Shown in pieces: positions 13,684-26,300 of a DNA stretch of 64,000 bases. The DNA comes from Brachionus koreanus (Eukaryota > Rotifera > Eurotatoria > Ploima > Brachionidae). Positions within the stretch are counted from its first letter, which is position 1, and the number at the start of each line of letters is the position of its first letter. Both the position numbers and the translations under genes were made by a program. The DNA is taken from positions 3,551,916-3,615,915 of the forward strand of contig PJRA01000005.1 of NCBI GenBank assembly GCA_016987375.1, read 5' to 3'. Below the pieces are notes generated by a model. It did not search any database. It was not told where the DNA came from and saw only the letters and a list, made by a program, of their open reading frames with translations.

Positions 13684-13955
13684 GTTTCAATTGAAATTTG
13701 AATCATAAAATTTTGTTTTTTAATAGGACTTGACTTCCAGAGTTTAAATTTTTGTCTTAATTTAATGTAATCTAATGAGATTGAATTTTAAAAAGTAAAA
13801 TAATGATAATTGAAAGATTTATAAATATCTTTTTTTTTTAAAGATGCACTTTCTTTAATTATGTTATGTAATTAAATTTTGCGTTTTTTAAAAGGTAGCA
13901 TATAAAAAATGATAAGTTTTTAATAAAAAATTTACGAAACCATCAAAAAAGATTT
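13684..13955 (+). repeat. Dispersed repeat copy A (inverted relative to 24955-25222)
   Basis: About 270 bp that closely match the reverse complement of 24955-25222, from GTTTCAATTGAAATTTGAATC through to ACGAAACCATCAAAAAAGATTT. Copy B continues into a transposase-like relic, so copy A is probably the truncated or non-autonomous 5' part of the same transposon. A TAGTGTTGGGAATC sequence lies just upstream at about 13641. Confidence 0.75.
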
Positions 13956-14991
13956 AATTAAATGTAAAATTCTACTTATTTGATTTACTGAAATTAATGT
14001 CAAAGTGTAAGCTAACTTTTTTCACCCTGGAATTTTTTTAAATAATATAATGTTTAAATTTTATATTTTTGACATATTTTTTTTTTAAATTCAGAGGTTC
14101 TGCTGATGAAGCTATTAATACAGTTTAGTAAAAAATTCCTTAAATACACAAAAGCTTTCTGTTAACTGTCTATCTGTTGTTTATCGTCAACCCATGAATG
14201 AAGACTTATTTTGTAGCAATAATTTGTGTAAGCTAGTCTTGTTTTGTAAGTCTTTTATTTGAGACTTGAGACTTAAAAAGAAATTTGGTGTTTTATTTTT
14301 TTTTTTTTCTAATATTATCTAAAAAATTTTTTTCTCACCAGGATAAATCCCAGATGGTGCCATTTTTGAACCAAAAAAATCGATAGCAGACAGATAAAGA
14401 AAGAGAGAGAGAAAGGTTATTTTTTTTTATTTTATTTCTAATATTTGTTCAATTAATAAACGATGATGGTTTTTGTTTTTAAATTAAAATTTTTTTTTTA
14501 TTTGAGTACATGATTTATGTAGGGCTTGTTTGACCAAATTTTAAATTTCTCAATTAGAGACTGTATGAAAACTAAAATTAGTGAGAATCGAGTCAAAACA
14601 CATGCTAAACAATATTTATATGGTTAACCTAAATTTCTATTTGTTTTATTAGTCTTGTATGAGGTCCTTAAAAACAAGATAAATTAATTTACTCTAATAA
14701 TCTCTAGCCTAATAGCTGTGCGCATTTGTTTCGGCAAAATTTCGAATTCCAACTGCTAATAGTGTTTTTTTGCAATCACACATATTCATACCTTATATTA
14801 TGTAAAATGCAAATGATAGCTTATAATCAACACAACAACATAAAAAAAATTATAATAAAACTTGCAATATATTTATAATTTGCATTAGAAAATAGCTTTG
14901 AAAATTTGTTTTTTTTTAATATTTTTGCTTTTATGGTTAAAACTTTTAAGTAAACCCCACACACAAATAGATTATTGACCATCAATACGTT
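13956..14991. other. Upstream region of ITFG1
   Basis: AT-rich sequence with a purine run (GAAAGAGAGAGAGAAAGG, about 14399-14416). It presumably contains the ITFG1 promoter; I see no defined promoter motif. Confidence 0.35.
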
Positions 14992-17900
14992 ATGAATAGA
15001 CGCAATATGAGGCTGCTTTTGGCCGTCATTTTTAGTCTAATAAACTACTGCATTTCGATAAGGGACACATTTTCGCCCATCGACAGCGATTTGTTCAACA
15101 ATTTACAATGTGTTCCGCACGCATACGGCGATTTTAATGCCGACAAATTTGTGGACATCATTTGCGTGACAAAAACTGGTAGTCAAATTGAAATATGGCT
15201 CGCACAGGAAAAAGAGCCTCTTTTCTCCCGCTCTCAGGTTCTGAAGTAAGCAAACGCTGACAAAATTAAAGCCCTTGATGATTAATTTTAATTTCATATT
15301 TAGTGTTAATTTACCGATTGTTAATATAGTTCCTGGAGATTTTACCGGTGATTCAGTCATGGATTTATTAGTGACTTACAAATTGAATGGAGAGTACAGG
15401 ATGAGTTTATATCAGGGAAATATGACTGCCAAGTATCACAATGAAGTTGGAGTGGAAAAAAAATTCAATATTAGCTTATTAGATCAACCTTTTGTTGCTG
15501 AGTAATTTAAAATTTCAAATATTTTTGTTTGTATTTAATAAAGTTTTTGTTTTTTAAGTTTTGATGGAGACGGAAAACTTGACGTTTTACTTAGCATCAA
15601 AGATCAAGAAATTCATAATTCAAATTTTTATTTATTCAAGTGAGATTTCAATTAATTAAAGAAAAAAAAAACATTTTTTTTTCTTCTAAAGTTCTAGTGG
15701 AGATATTCAAAAAAACACTTTAGTAATACTTGATGAGAGTGTAAGGCTTAAAAATGGATTTGCTCACACAATTACAGATGTAAATGGTGATTTTAAGCCT
15801 GATTTGGTTTTAACTGGACGAGATATTGATGATAAAATTATTTTTTATGTACTTCAATTGAATGAATTGACAAATAAGTATGAAAAAACCGATTGGTACT
15901 CAGTGCCTAATGAATCATTTGTCTATGGTCAATCTTTATTTGGCGATTTTGATAGCGATGGTGAAATAGAGCATTTGCTTCCTTGCTGCAATGATCATAA
16001 ATGTTCGAATTCTTTTATATTTATTCGAAAATTAAAGAAGGTAAACAATTTTTGGTCTTACATGAAATAATTACTCATATTTTAAATTAGAGAAAATTAT
16101 TTATTTAAGAATTTTTAAAGGAAATGAATTCTAAGTGCTTGTGTTTAACTTTTCAAGATCAGTTTTTAAAATACATTACTAATCAAAAATAATGGCTAAT
16201 TCTAATTTTTGAATTTATTTTTGTATTTTTTTACTTTCCTATAGAATTTAATTTGAACTGTTCAGTGTATTCTCCGTATGCTAAATTTTTTTTATAACTA
16301 TTGATTCACAATAATGATTGATCTTATTTACTTAAAAAACTGTTACAAAACAAAGTCAAATGAGAGTAAAAATTTAAAATTGAAAATATGATAAAATAGA
16401 CTTTTTTCATAAGTTTTATATTTTTAAAATTTTCGGTTTAATTTTTGGATAATTTTTTTTTAACAATTACAACTTCTTAACTCAAAATTATCAAAGATGG
16501 TTTTTTCAATGAAAAATTTTCGAAAATTTTTCGTAGTGGACTGAAAAATTTGTTTAATAATAAATTCAATTTTTTCTATTTAGAGGAAGAAATAAAAAAT
16601 GATTTATGTAAAATAATATTTATTAAAATACAAGTANNNNNNNNNNNNNNNNNNNNNNNNNNNNNNNNNNNNNNNNNNNNNNNNNNNNNNNNNNNNNNNN
16701 NNNNNNNNNNNNNNNNNNNNNNNNNNNNNNNNNNNNNNNNNNNNNNNNNNNNNNNNNNNNNNNNNNNNNNNNNNNNNNNNNNNNNNNNNNNNNNNNNNNN
16801 NNNNNNNNNNNNNNNNNNNNNNNNNNNNNNNNNNNNNNNNNNNNNNNNNNNNNNNNNNNNNNNNNNNNNNNNNNNNNNNNNNNNNNNNNNNNNNNNNNNN
16901 NNNNNNNNNNNNNNNNNNNNNNNNNNNNNNNNNNNNNNNNNNNNNNNNNNNNNNNNNNNNNNNNNNNNNNNNNNNNNNNNNNNNNNNNNNNNNNNNNNNN
17001 NNNNNNNNNNNNNNNNNNNNNNNNNNNNNNNNNNNNNNNNNNNNNNNNNNNNNNNNNNNNNNNNNNNNNNNNNNNNNNNNNNNNNNNNNNNNNNNNNNNN
17101 NNNNNNNNNNNNNNNNNNNNNNNNNNNNNNNNNNNNNNNNNNNNNNNNNNNNNNNNNNNNNNNNNNNNNNNNNNNNNNNNNNNNNNNNNNNNNNNNNNNN
17201 NNNNNNNNNNNNNNNNNNNNNNNNNNNNNNNNNNNNNNNNNNNNNNNNNNNNNNNNNNNNNNNNNNNNNNNNNNNNNNNNNNNNNNNNNNNNNNNNNNNN
17301 NNNNNNNNNNNNNNNNNNNNNNNNNNNNNNNNNNNNNNNNNNNNNNNNNNNNNNNNNNNNNNNNNNNNNNNNNNNNNNNNNGACCAACTCGATGCAGTAG
17401 CCTCTGTGTCAGATCGGAGCTGTTGCTCAAAAAGGTACTTGAAAAGGAGATGAGCTCCTCCCTATTATCCACTAGGATAAAATAGGGTCAAAAAATAAAA
17501 AAAATTGACAATTGATGTTTTAAGATTTAATATTTTGACCAGTTTTTATCTTTTGATTAAAATGAAATAAATTTATTAATAAACATCTAGTAAATTATTA
17601 ACAAGCTTTTTAGTAAATTTTTATATTACTCATTTTAAAAAAAGGATAACTAATTAGTTTCCAAACATTAGAAGACCCAAGAAGATTTTTGGCTTTTTAT
17701 TAAAAGCTTCAAACTGTTGTATTATTGTAAAGATATATCAATTAATAAATTAACCAAAATATTTTTATAGTAATCTTTAAAAAAGACTTTTTCAATTTCT
17801 AATTAATTTTTCAATTTATTATTTCTTTATTAAGATAATACAAGAATTTAAAATTATTAATTAATATGAAGTAAAATTAAATCACGGATCTTCTATTGTT

Positions 17901-19208
17901 AAGAGTTTTTTGTATGATATTAATATCTGTTAAGTTATTTTATTTTTATGATAGGTTAAAATAAATTTTTATTGCTGACCAAAAAAGTCAATTAACTAAA
18001 ATTTATTTTTATTCATAAAACATAAACTAAAAATTAAGGTTAAAGAATGAAAACCCATGCCTTCTAAAAGAATTAAATCAAATATTGAAGATATATTTAA
18101 TTTTTTTAAGTGGAATCAAGTGCCAATCGATTTTGGTAATTATCGATTTATACCACAAAGTGATTTGAATTCCAACTGGGGAAATAGCATTAGTATAAAA
18201 TCGGGAGATTATAATTTAAACGGCTATTTGGATCTTATGCTTGTTCTCGAAAGACTAGACAACAAGTAAAAATTAAATTTAATAAATTATTTTTATTTTT
18301 TTTAAATTTTATACATTAATTTAGTGAACCTAAAGAAAAATTTGCTGTTTTAATGAAAAACACAGTAAATATCGCTCTAAATACGTCATATACATTTAAC
18401 CGCACATTTGAAATGGACCAGCATATTTCAAGTCTTTATTCGTACAATAATGTAGTTCAAGCGTCCTTTTTTGATTTGTATGATGACGGCTATTTAGATA
18501 TCTTACTAGTAATAGAAGAAAAGCAAAACAATGAAGTTAACTATCGTATTGTAGCGCTTAAGAACGACTACTATGACGATGTGTATTTTATTAAAGTAAT
18601 GGTGATTCCAGGGAGCTGTAGTCAAGCAAAATGTCTTTATCAAAACATTCCTTATGGCCTCAATTATCCAGGAGCATTAGTTAAAATAGAGTCAATTTCA
18701 AACGAATATCAAAGAGTAGTAATGTATGCGACTCAATTATCTCAGAGCAGTTATATGTCGCTTCAATTGCCATATATTATATTTGGCTTAGGACCAACTC
18801 CCAACTTTGTAGAACATTTGACTGTGGGAATTTTGGCCGATAATGGAAAGATTCATGGTTTTTTCAAAGAATGGCACCAAATAATTCCAAATTCTCAACT
18901 AGTTATAAATCCATATCCACGCTATGATTCATACAAGTAAAATTAAAAGTTAAAAATAAAAAATTAATTTGATTTATCTAGCTGGAAAATGCAGTTGTTT
19001 ATTACTCCATCAAAAAATATACTCATGACTGGCATCGCTTTGGGAAGTACCATGATTTGTTTGATTATAATGATCGGTTTACTTCAATTTAGAGAAAATG
19101 TATTTATTAAATTTTTTAATTTACAAAAAATTAATTATTGCTGTTTAGAAAATGGATGAAAAAGAGAGAAAAATAGAGTCACAACGTTTTCATTTTGATG
19201 GCTTGTAA
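14992..19208 (+). CDS. ITFG1: ITFG1 / T-cell immunomodulatory protein (TIP), FG-GAP membrane protein
   Basis: A complete eight-exon gene: 14992-15245, 15304-15501, 15559-15639, 15692-16040, 18111-18265, 18325-18936, 18982-19099 and 19149-19208. It encodes 608 aa (human about 612). All junctions keep phase. A signal peptide (RLLLAVIFSLINYCIS) is followed by a run of FG-GAP/integrin-type calcium loops forming a likely beta-propeller: GDFNADKFVDIICV, GDFTGDSVMDLLV, DFDGDGKLDVLL, DVNGDFKPDLVL, GDFDSDGEIEHLL, GDYNLNGYLDLMLV and DLYDDGYLDILLV. A membrane helix (about residues 565-588) precedes a short cytoplasmic tail ending in RFHFDGL, the conserved family terminus. Exon 5 was chosen to start at TTTTTTTAAG/TGG because only this acceptor is phase 0 to exon 4 and it gives RKLKK-WNQVPIDF. 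A 745-base gap lies inside intron 4 and costs no coding sequence. Role: a type I surface glycoprotein; its function in invertebrates is unclear. Confidence 0.95.
16637..17381. other. Assembly gap (745 N)
   Basis: Unsequenced. It lies inside ITFG1 intron 4. The sequence directly to its right is the 3' end of a SINE, so a repeat probably broke the assembly. Confidence 0.98.
17382..17489 (+). repeat. 3' end of a tRNA-derived SINE
   Basis: About 105 bp nearly identical to 58202-58305 within the full SINE at 58015-58333 (shared GATGCAGTAGCCT, CAGATCGGAGCTGTTGCTC, AAAAAGGTACTTGAAAAGG). The 5' part, including any Pol III boxes, is lost in the gap. Confidence 0.88.
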
Positions 19209-19903
19209 ATAATTATTTTTTGTGAATCATTTATCCAAACGGTGGTTGTTTTTTTTTTTTTAATTTTTTTGACAAACAGTGCTGGTGTTAACTAAAAATT
19301 TCAAATAATGCCAGTGCACACAAATTTTTTTTATTTTATCTTTAAAGATTTAAATTTTTCCGAAAGTATATTTTAATTATATTTATTATGTGGTGGTTGC
19401 TTAATTTTTTTTCTAAATTTCATTTTTTGGAATAAAACTTTCTATAAAGATTTGATTATTTTAAAAAGAAATTTGTTTTTAGGATCTTTAGATATTTGTA
19501 AGAATTTATTAAAAAAAATTCTATTTAAAAGACCCTTAAATGCCTACCCTAAGGATTATTTTGTTTTTAAAAAAATAATATTTTCATAAACAAGTCTTAA
19601 ACATAGTGCCGTTTAAAAACATGAATTTTCGTTAAATTGTTAAATTTTCATAAACAAAATAAGAAAAGCTTAAAAAAAAAGTCAAATTTGAAATTTTTTT
19701 ATTGTTTTTTAATAAATTTCAAAAATACTAGTTTCTTTTAATTAAATTTTTATTTAGAATTAAAGCATCTTGAATTTGATCAATTCAAAATTTCATTATA
19801 TTCAAATAGTTTGTCTTTAGATATTAAAATTAAACTACCTTTGGAGTCCCAAAGGAATCATTGTTTTTTCTTGTGGTTCTCACACATTTTTTTGACACTC
19901 CCA
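19209..19903. other. Intergenic, nothing recognised
   Basis: AT-rich 3' flank of ITFG1. It contains possible polyadenylation context (AATAAA at 19430) but no gene. Confidence 0.35.
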
Positions 19904-20503
19904 CTAATTTTGGGGTCAGGATTAAAATACCATAAAAAAGATTAAAAAACATAAATTCTGTGAATGACACATAAGCTTAAATTTATTTATCAAAATAGAT
20001 TATTAACACATAAAGTGATTTTAATAAAATGTTACAAACACATTAGTTTATTTTCAGCAAAAAAAATGAAGTCTAATTTTTATCTTATAATGTCAATAAC
20101 ACGTAAATTTTTTTTCCTAAACTTTATATAATTAAGTGACAGAATATATGTAAAATTATTTTAAAAAAATTTAAAATTTTTAAATTAGTATTTTATATAC
20201 CAATAACCAGCTTTTCGTTTTTTTGATTTAGTTTTACTAATTAAAGACCTTAATTTGAGACATTATGAAATTTTTGTACAAAACATTTTTGGAAATAAAT
20301 TAAGTTATGTGTTTGTAACATAAATAAGAAAATAAAATTTTTTTTTTTTGAATTTTATGTTTTTTAATCCTTTTTACTTGTTTAACAAAATTTATATGTG
20401 TTGACCAATCTTTTTGAAATTTTGTTTAGCAATTTTTATTCTTATGTGTTAGTTTTTAAGATTCACTTTTTTTATGGTATTTTAATCCTGTTCCCTAATT
20501 TAG
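19904..20503. mobile_element. Non-autonomous inverted-repeat DNA transposon (MITE-like)
   Basis: The left end carries CAGGATTAAAATACCATAAA (from about 19918) and the right end its reverse complement (ending about 20490). Outside these, AATTTTGGGGT pairs imperfectly with a CCCTAATTT-type sequence, and further inside ACACATAAG and TTACAAACACAT pair with CTTATGTGT and ATGTGTTTGTAA. The body has no coding potential. Superfamily is not identified. Confidence 0.6.
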
Positions 20504-20766
20504 CTATTTCCCTATTACTTTTAGACTTATCTTTTAGGAGACCAATTATCTGACATCTTACTTCATTGGTAACTCTTTTTTTACCCATTTTTTTTACCAA
20601 GGTTCCTAATTTTTTCGGGGTTTTATTTTAGTTAGTCTCAGGCACGGAACCGAAAGTTTTATAGCGATGTTTCATATATAATTTTAACACTAATTGAATA
20701 TTTTTTAATTAGAAGATAATTAGAAATCCATTTAAGTTATTTTATCAATTTTTAATTAAAGATTAA

Positions 20767-21017
20767 TGGTGTGCGTCTAAACTTTTGTGCAAAATTTTTT
20801 GATTGACATTTTTATGCTATATTTTATTTAAATTTTTCAGCTAAGTGATAAAAGGACTTATCATGTATTTTGTATCATTTTGAAGGACAGAGCTAGTTTT
20901 ATTAAAAATCGATTTTTATCTAATAAATTTTTAAAATAAATTTTAATTTTTTAATGTTTAACTAAATAAACATATGAAAAAAACTGGTGTGTCTAAATTT
21001 TTGTGCAATACTGTATA
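20767..21017. repeat. Tc1/mariner-type terminal sequence in two direct copies
   Basis: GGTGTGCGTCTAAACTTTTG (20767) and GGTGTGTCTAAATTTTTGTG (20985) are in the same orientation; the second ends in GCAATACTGTA. This style of terminus is common in Tc1/mariner elements. No opposing terminus was found, so these are relics. Confidence 0.4.
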
Positions 21018-21311
21018 ATGTAACACGCTTTGGAAATAGATTCAAAGAAAACTTTACAAAAAAAATTTATACTTTAATAATTTAAAAATTAAACTTAAAC
21101 CGAATTTAATGTTATATTAAATTTGAGTTATAAACAGTTATTGTTATACAGTCGAACCTGCGAATAACGAAAACCTCTTTTTTACGAACAGTTTAAAATA
21201 AGCTGACGTTTAAGGTTTAAGATTAATGTTAATTTTTTTCTATTCAACGAATCGTCTATTTAACAAAACCTCTCAACAAAGTGTCAAATAATATTTATAC
21301 CTAAGGTTTAA

Positions 21312-21505
21312 TTAATACTAGAAGCAAATTTTAAGTTCTCGTATCTTTTGAATAGATGTTTCAAATAAATATATCTTTTTTAAATTATGTAGATTTAAAA
21401 TATTCTTTAAAAAATGATATTGCTTTATAGAATTAAAATAAATTTTTTGTAAAATATTTTTGAATAAAAAAAACATGAAAAAATGCTTGGTGCTTCTAGT
21501 GTTAA
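21312..21505. mobile_element. TTAA-flanked MITE, copy 1 (piggyBac-like target)
   Basis: A 194-bp unit bounded by TTAA, with left end TACTAGAAGC and right end GCTTCTAGTG forming short terminal inverted repeats. A diverged copy in the opposite orientation lies at 52639-52859, sharing the inner blocks TCGTATCTTTTGAA, AATATATCTTTTTT and AAATGCTTGGTGCTTCTAGTG. TTAA targets are characteristic of piggyBac transposons. There is no coding sequence. Confidence 0.72.
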
Positions 21506-21667
21506 TAGAAATCATACTCCGAAATATAAAAATATAAGAATAAAAAAATTTTAACACCTAATTAAATGATGCTTTTATTTTTCCTTCTGTGTTTCTAAAA
21601 CATATAAATTGAATATATGAATAAAAATATTTAAACATTTACCTGAGATTTATTAATTAATTTTAAA

Positions 21668-22090
21668 ATGAATCAACGAGCAAAAAAAGAAAGATTATCG
21701 ATTATGATACCAAAATAGAAATTATAAAAAAAAACTGCTGATCAAAAGATATCAACATCTGCATTGGCTGTAGAATATGGTTTTTCGAATTCAACTGTTT
21801 CGACAATTCTTAAAAAGAATGAACAAAAACTAGAAAAATATGATAACAACTTAATAGAACCGAAACAGAAGAAACACAGATACTCGTCTATGCTGATATA
21901 GATAATGCAGTAGATACATGGATTAATGATAGCAAGAGTCACACAAATATAACAACTAGTGGCTTAGAAATTCAGATTCAAGCTATTAAATATGGAACAA
22001 TGTTAAATCATCCAGAGTTTAAAGCAAGGAATGGATGTTGATCATCAACTTCAAGGGGTGAAAATTTAGCAAAAAGGTAAAATATGGTAA
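21668..22090 (+). pseudogene. Tigger/pogo-type transposase relic (CENP-B-like DNA-binding half)
   Basis: Starts with an ATG at 21668 (MNQRAKKERLSIM). In shifting frames it then gives a psq/CENP-B helix-turn-helix (STSALAVEYGFSNSTVSTIL) and the second HTH (DIDNAVDTWIND, GLEIQIQAIKYGTMLNHPEF, then a degraded GW motif). Several stops and frameshifts are present, and the DDE catalytic part is missing or unrecognisable. Confidence 0.78.
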
Positions 22091-23380
22091 TGAAAAGTAA
22101 ATTTTGAAAAGAGACATTAAAAAATTGTAAAAAGGATATTTTGGATTATAAATTAGCAGTCCGAAAATCCACCATTTTTATCCAATACAATATCAACTAC
22201 TTAAAATAAAATATAAAACACTTTTTAAGCTTATTTACTTTTATCAATTGACTTATGCAATTATTACATCTAGTAATTGTAAATTTTTTTTTTTTTAATT
22301 CAAAAAATAAATTTAACTTTTAAAGTTTTTATAATTTTTTGATTTTATTTCATAACAAATAAAAGCAAAATTCGTGTTTTAAGCAATTTTTTAGCTGGAT
22401 TCATATCTGATACTTTTAGAATTAAAGAATCAAAACAGAGTGGAAAACTGCGTTAATTTTTTACAATGAGTGCATTAGGAGATGAATGAATTTTTGATAA
22501 AAAGTCTTCTATTTGTGGTATATTAATGAATCAAAAAGGCAAAAGCTTGGATGAATTTTCTAACTCCTTTTTGTAATTTTTGTTTTTGTTATAATGAAAA
22601 TTTAAATGAAATAAAATAGTTGTATCTAATTTGTGTAATGTTTGAAACGATAACTTTATAATTTGATTGATTTTCAAAAGCTTTTTTATTTTATTTTAAT
22701 TAACACTTAATTTAAAAATAAATTATTTCATTAGTAGTTCCATGCATTTTAAAGCATATGATTTAAATATTTAAAAAAAATTAATTTTTTCGAGATACTT
22801 GAAAGATTTATTTGAAATAAACAAATTTTATTAAGAATTTTTTTTCATTCAAAAAAAAGAATTTAGCATCTATTTATAAGATTTAAAAAGAAAAATTGAA
22901 CATTTTGAAATTTATCTATCAATTTTGACTAATCAACTTTTTTTCTAAATTCAACTCTTATTTCCAGGTCTTTAAGCTATATACTATTTATTTCTAGCCA
23001 TTAATTGTTGCAAAATATTTTTATTGTCTCTAAATTATATCTTAATCTTTCTTAATGTGATCTATTGTAGTTTTGTTTTATTTTTAAAGCCTTAAGCAAA
23101 CTGAAATATTTAGCTTCGTTTAAAAAAAAAAACAAGAATAAAAGATGACTGTGGTTTTTTTCTCTAACTTTAAAAAAGTTATTTACTTAATTTATGAATT
23201 AAAAAACAATCTTAAGACTTTGTTTTATTAACCTTAATGAAACTCAATTACTAAACGATTTAGCTTATCTTCTCATTTTATTTTTTCAAAATATTGTTTT
23301 CTCAAATACTTGGTCTCGAAAAGTTTTAAAAAAGTTTAAACTTTAAATGAAAAAAAAATAAATACCATATTCATGCAAGC
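22091..23380. other. Intergenic upstream of the receptor phosphatase
   Basis: About 1.3 kb of AT-rich DNA with no recognised element. It presumably carries the receptor-phosphatase promoter. Confidence 0.35.
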
Positions 23381-26300
23381 ATGTTCTTTCTTTTTTTACT
23401 CTTATTCCAAGTGGTGCTTTGTCAAATAGGTAAGAAGCCTCTTTGATGAGAGCTTAATTTTAAATTTATTTGAAATAAGAAAAGCCTTCAATAACAGATC
23501 TGCAGCAAATAGACGAAGATACCGTATTGATTAAATGGATCTATAAAAATCTTGAAACATCCGGTAATCAAAGACTCAGGGTTCAGTTTAGCAATGACGA
23601 TTTTCACTATGATATAAACGAATGGCCAGGTAACAATTTTTTTTTAGGTATTGTGAAATTCATAAAAAATTTGAAATTTTATAACTTTTGTTTCAATGGT
23701 CAAAAATTTGTTCTGCAGATGAAACAAAGTGAAACAACTGTTGTTTCATCTACTACGGAAAAATCCAAATTCTATTCATATAAATTGCGATCTGCAAAAC
23801 AAATTTTTTACCATTTTTTAATTTTTGTATCGCAAATGTTGTATGTAATTTCATATTGCCTTTTTTTTATTTTGAATAAAAATTTTAGTAATTTTTGTTC
23901 TTTTAGTTAACTTTGAAAAAGTAAATGTAACATCTGGTGAAGTTATAAAGTCTATTAGTGTCAAGTCAAATTTTGATTGTATATTGCAATGTATAAAAAT
24001 TTTCGAGTGCAAACAGCTTGTTTATAAGTATGATTTAACAAATAACTGCTATTTAAAAAACAATTTTGGAAATGAAACTGATTTGAGATGGGAGCATGAA
24101 GATTTTTTTAAAATATTAGGTAATGTTATATTTGGTTTAAAATAAGTAAAAATTTAATGAATTAGCATCAGGTTTTTTATTAATTTGCAGAAATATATTT
24201 AAATAATACAACAAATTTTTAAATTTAACCCTTCTATTTTTTTTTTAGGAAATCATTCATTTATTTTTTAGACAAAAAATAAATAAATATAAATCCCAAG
24301 AATTATTAATTTATTTCATATAATATCTCTTAATAACGGTTTAGGAGACTAAAAAATGGCACAAAATTAATTTTATCAAAAAAAAAATTTTATTTAACAA
24401 AGGCTTTAATTTTTTTTTAATTACAACTGAGCTCTCCTATTTTGAAAAAATTATATCAGTTAAGGTATTGAACTCCATGAGTTCAATATTAAAAATTTAT
24501 CAATAAAAATTTTAATATTTAAAATTTAAAATTAAAATGAATTAAAATTTTCATAAATAAATTGCTCGACGTATGATATCGAGCCTAGAGCAAACAGTCT
24601 TGGCATGGTCTTGCACAACCTAGGTTAGCATTTAAATGAGGTCTCTGGTGTTTTTTATACTTTTTGATGTTTGTATACTTCTTTAAAATCTTTCCGATAT
24701 AGGTATTGTGGCGATTAAACTTTCTACCCATCTTTCTTTCCGAACGACCCGATTTATGATTGAAATAAGCTTTTAGTTTTAGTCACCATTAGTTTCGTCG
24801 CTATTTTAGAAGGCTTACAAATTCCTTTATTTCTCTTGAAAGTTTTATCTCTTTCTATAATATCTAGTCAACGATAAATAGTCTGTTTTTTGTATCCAAG
24901 ACCAGTGAATCGCCTTATAACTTCAAATTTTGGTTACTTTTTACTAATTTGTACAAATCTTTTTTGATGGTTTCGTAAATTTTTTATTAAAAACTTATTT
25001 TTTTTTATATACAACCTTTTAAAAAAACGCAAAATTTAATTACATAACATAATTAAAGAAAGTGCATCTTTAAAAAAAAAAGATATTTATAAATCTTTCA
25101 ATTATCATTATTTTACTTTTTAAAATTCAATCTCATTAGATTACATTAAATTAAGACAAAAATTTAAAGTCAAGTCCTATTAAAAACCAAATTTTATGAT
25201 TCAAATTTCAATTGAAATTTTGAATTAAAGTCTAAAAATATTAAATTCATGTAAAATCGAAAGTTTGAATGTTGATAATTTTAAAATTGGTCTATTTATT
25301 CTAATCAATGTATCTCTTGATACCCAGGGGGAGAATTAAAGTAATGTGTGGCTTGTAAATGCTTTAGTTTATTTTAAAAGCATGTTTTATATATGATTTT
25401 GACCTGTATTTATATATAAGCCCGAAATTGGAGGAGGTTAAGGATTACAGAATTTATCAATTTTGAATAAAAAATTAGATTAAATTTCAATTTTCCAATA
25501 TTTCTTAAATTTTATTTAAAAAGTTACTGAATTGAAACAAAATTTTACAAAAAAATGTGTTAAAAGTGAAAAAGTTAGCTATGATTTTTATGATAAAATG
25601 TTTTTTTTTTAAAAAAGCCTAATCTGAAATTACTTTTTATTGTGAATAAATAGTGCAAAAACGAAATTTTGACATTTTTTTAAATATTTTATTAATTAGA
25701 TTTAAAAAAAAAAATTTTCACTTAAAATTTATGAATTTAGATCACAAAAGAGAAATCATTTTAAAAAAATTTCCGTATAATGATTTATACAAATTTCGAG
25801 TGATGGTTTTTGATGAAATTGAAAAAAAATGGAGCCAATTTTCGAATTCTTCACATCAACACTTGGACACTCGAATTAGTTAATCATATTTTTCATTAAT
25901 AAATTGCAAACATTCTAACATTTTTTATTAGATCTATTTGTTAGGGTTGAAAGAGTAGGAACCGAGAGTCTTAAAGTAAAATGGGAACAGTTGGGAACTT
26001 TTAAAAATTATCCGATCAGTCGATATAATATTCAAACTTCTGTCAATGAAGAACCATTTAATGACAATTATGACTTCAATTTTTTGTTTTCCGGTATTTA
26101 TTACCAATTCTAATACGAATATATAAATTTTTTTTTCAGGAAAAGTGTTTGAAAACTTTATTGAAATATCATTGCCACCCTCAATAGGAATTTTCAAATC
26201 AGAGAAAGAATGTTTTAGAGAATGTTCAAAAAAATTTGACTGCATTAGATATGCATTCAACATTACCCAAGGAAATTGTCATCTAATAAATAAATTTGAG

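Noticed and set aside
16550..17485. Long open frames of about 250-310 aa on both strands
   Set aside because: They are made almost entirely of N and only span the assembly gap.
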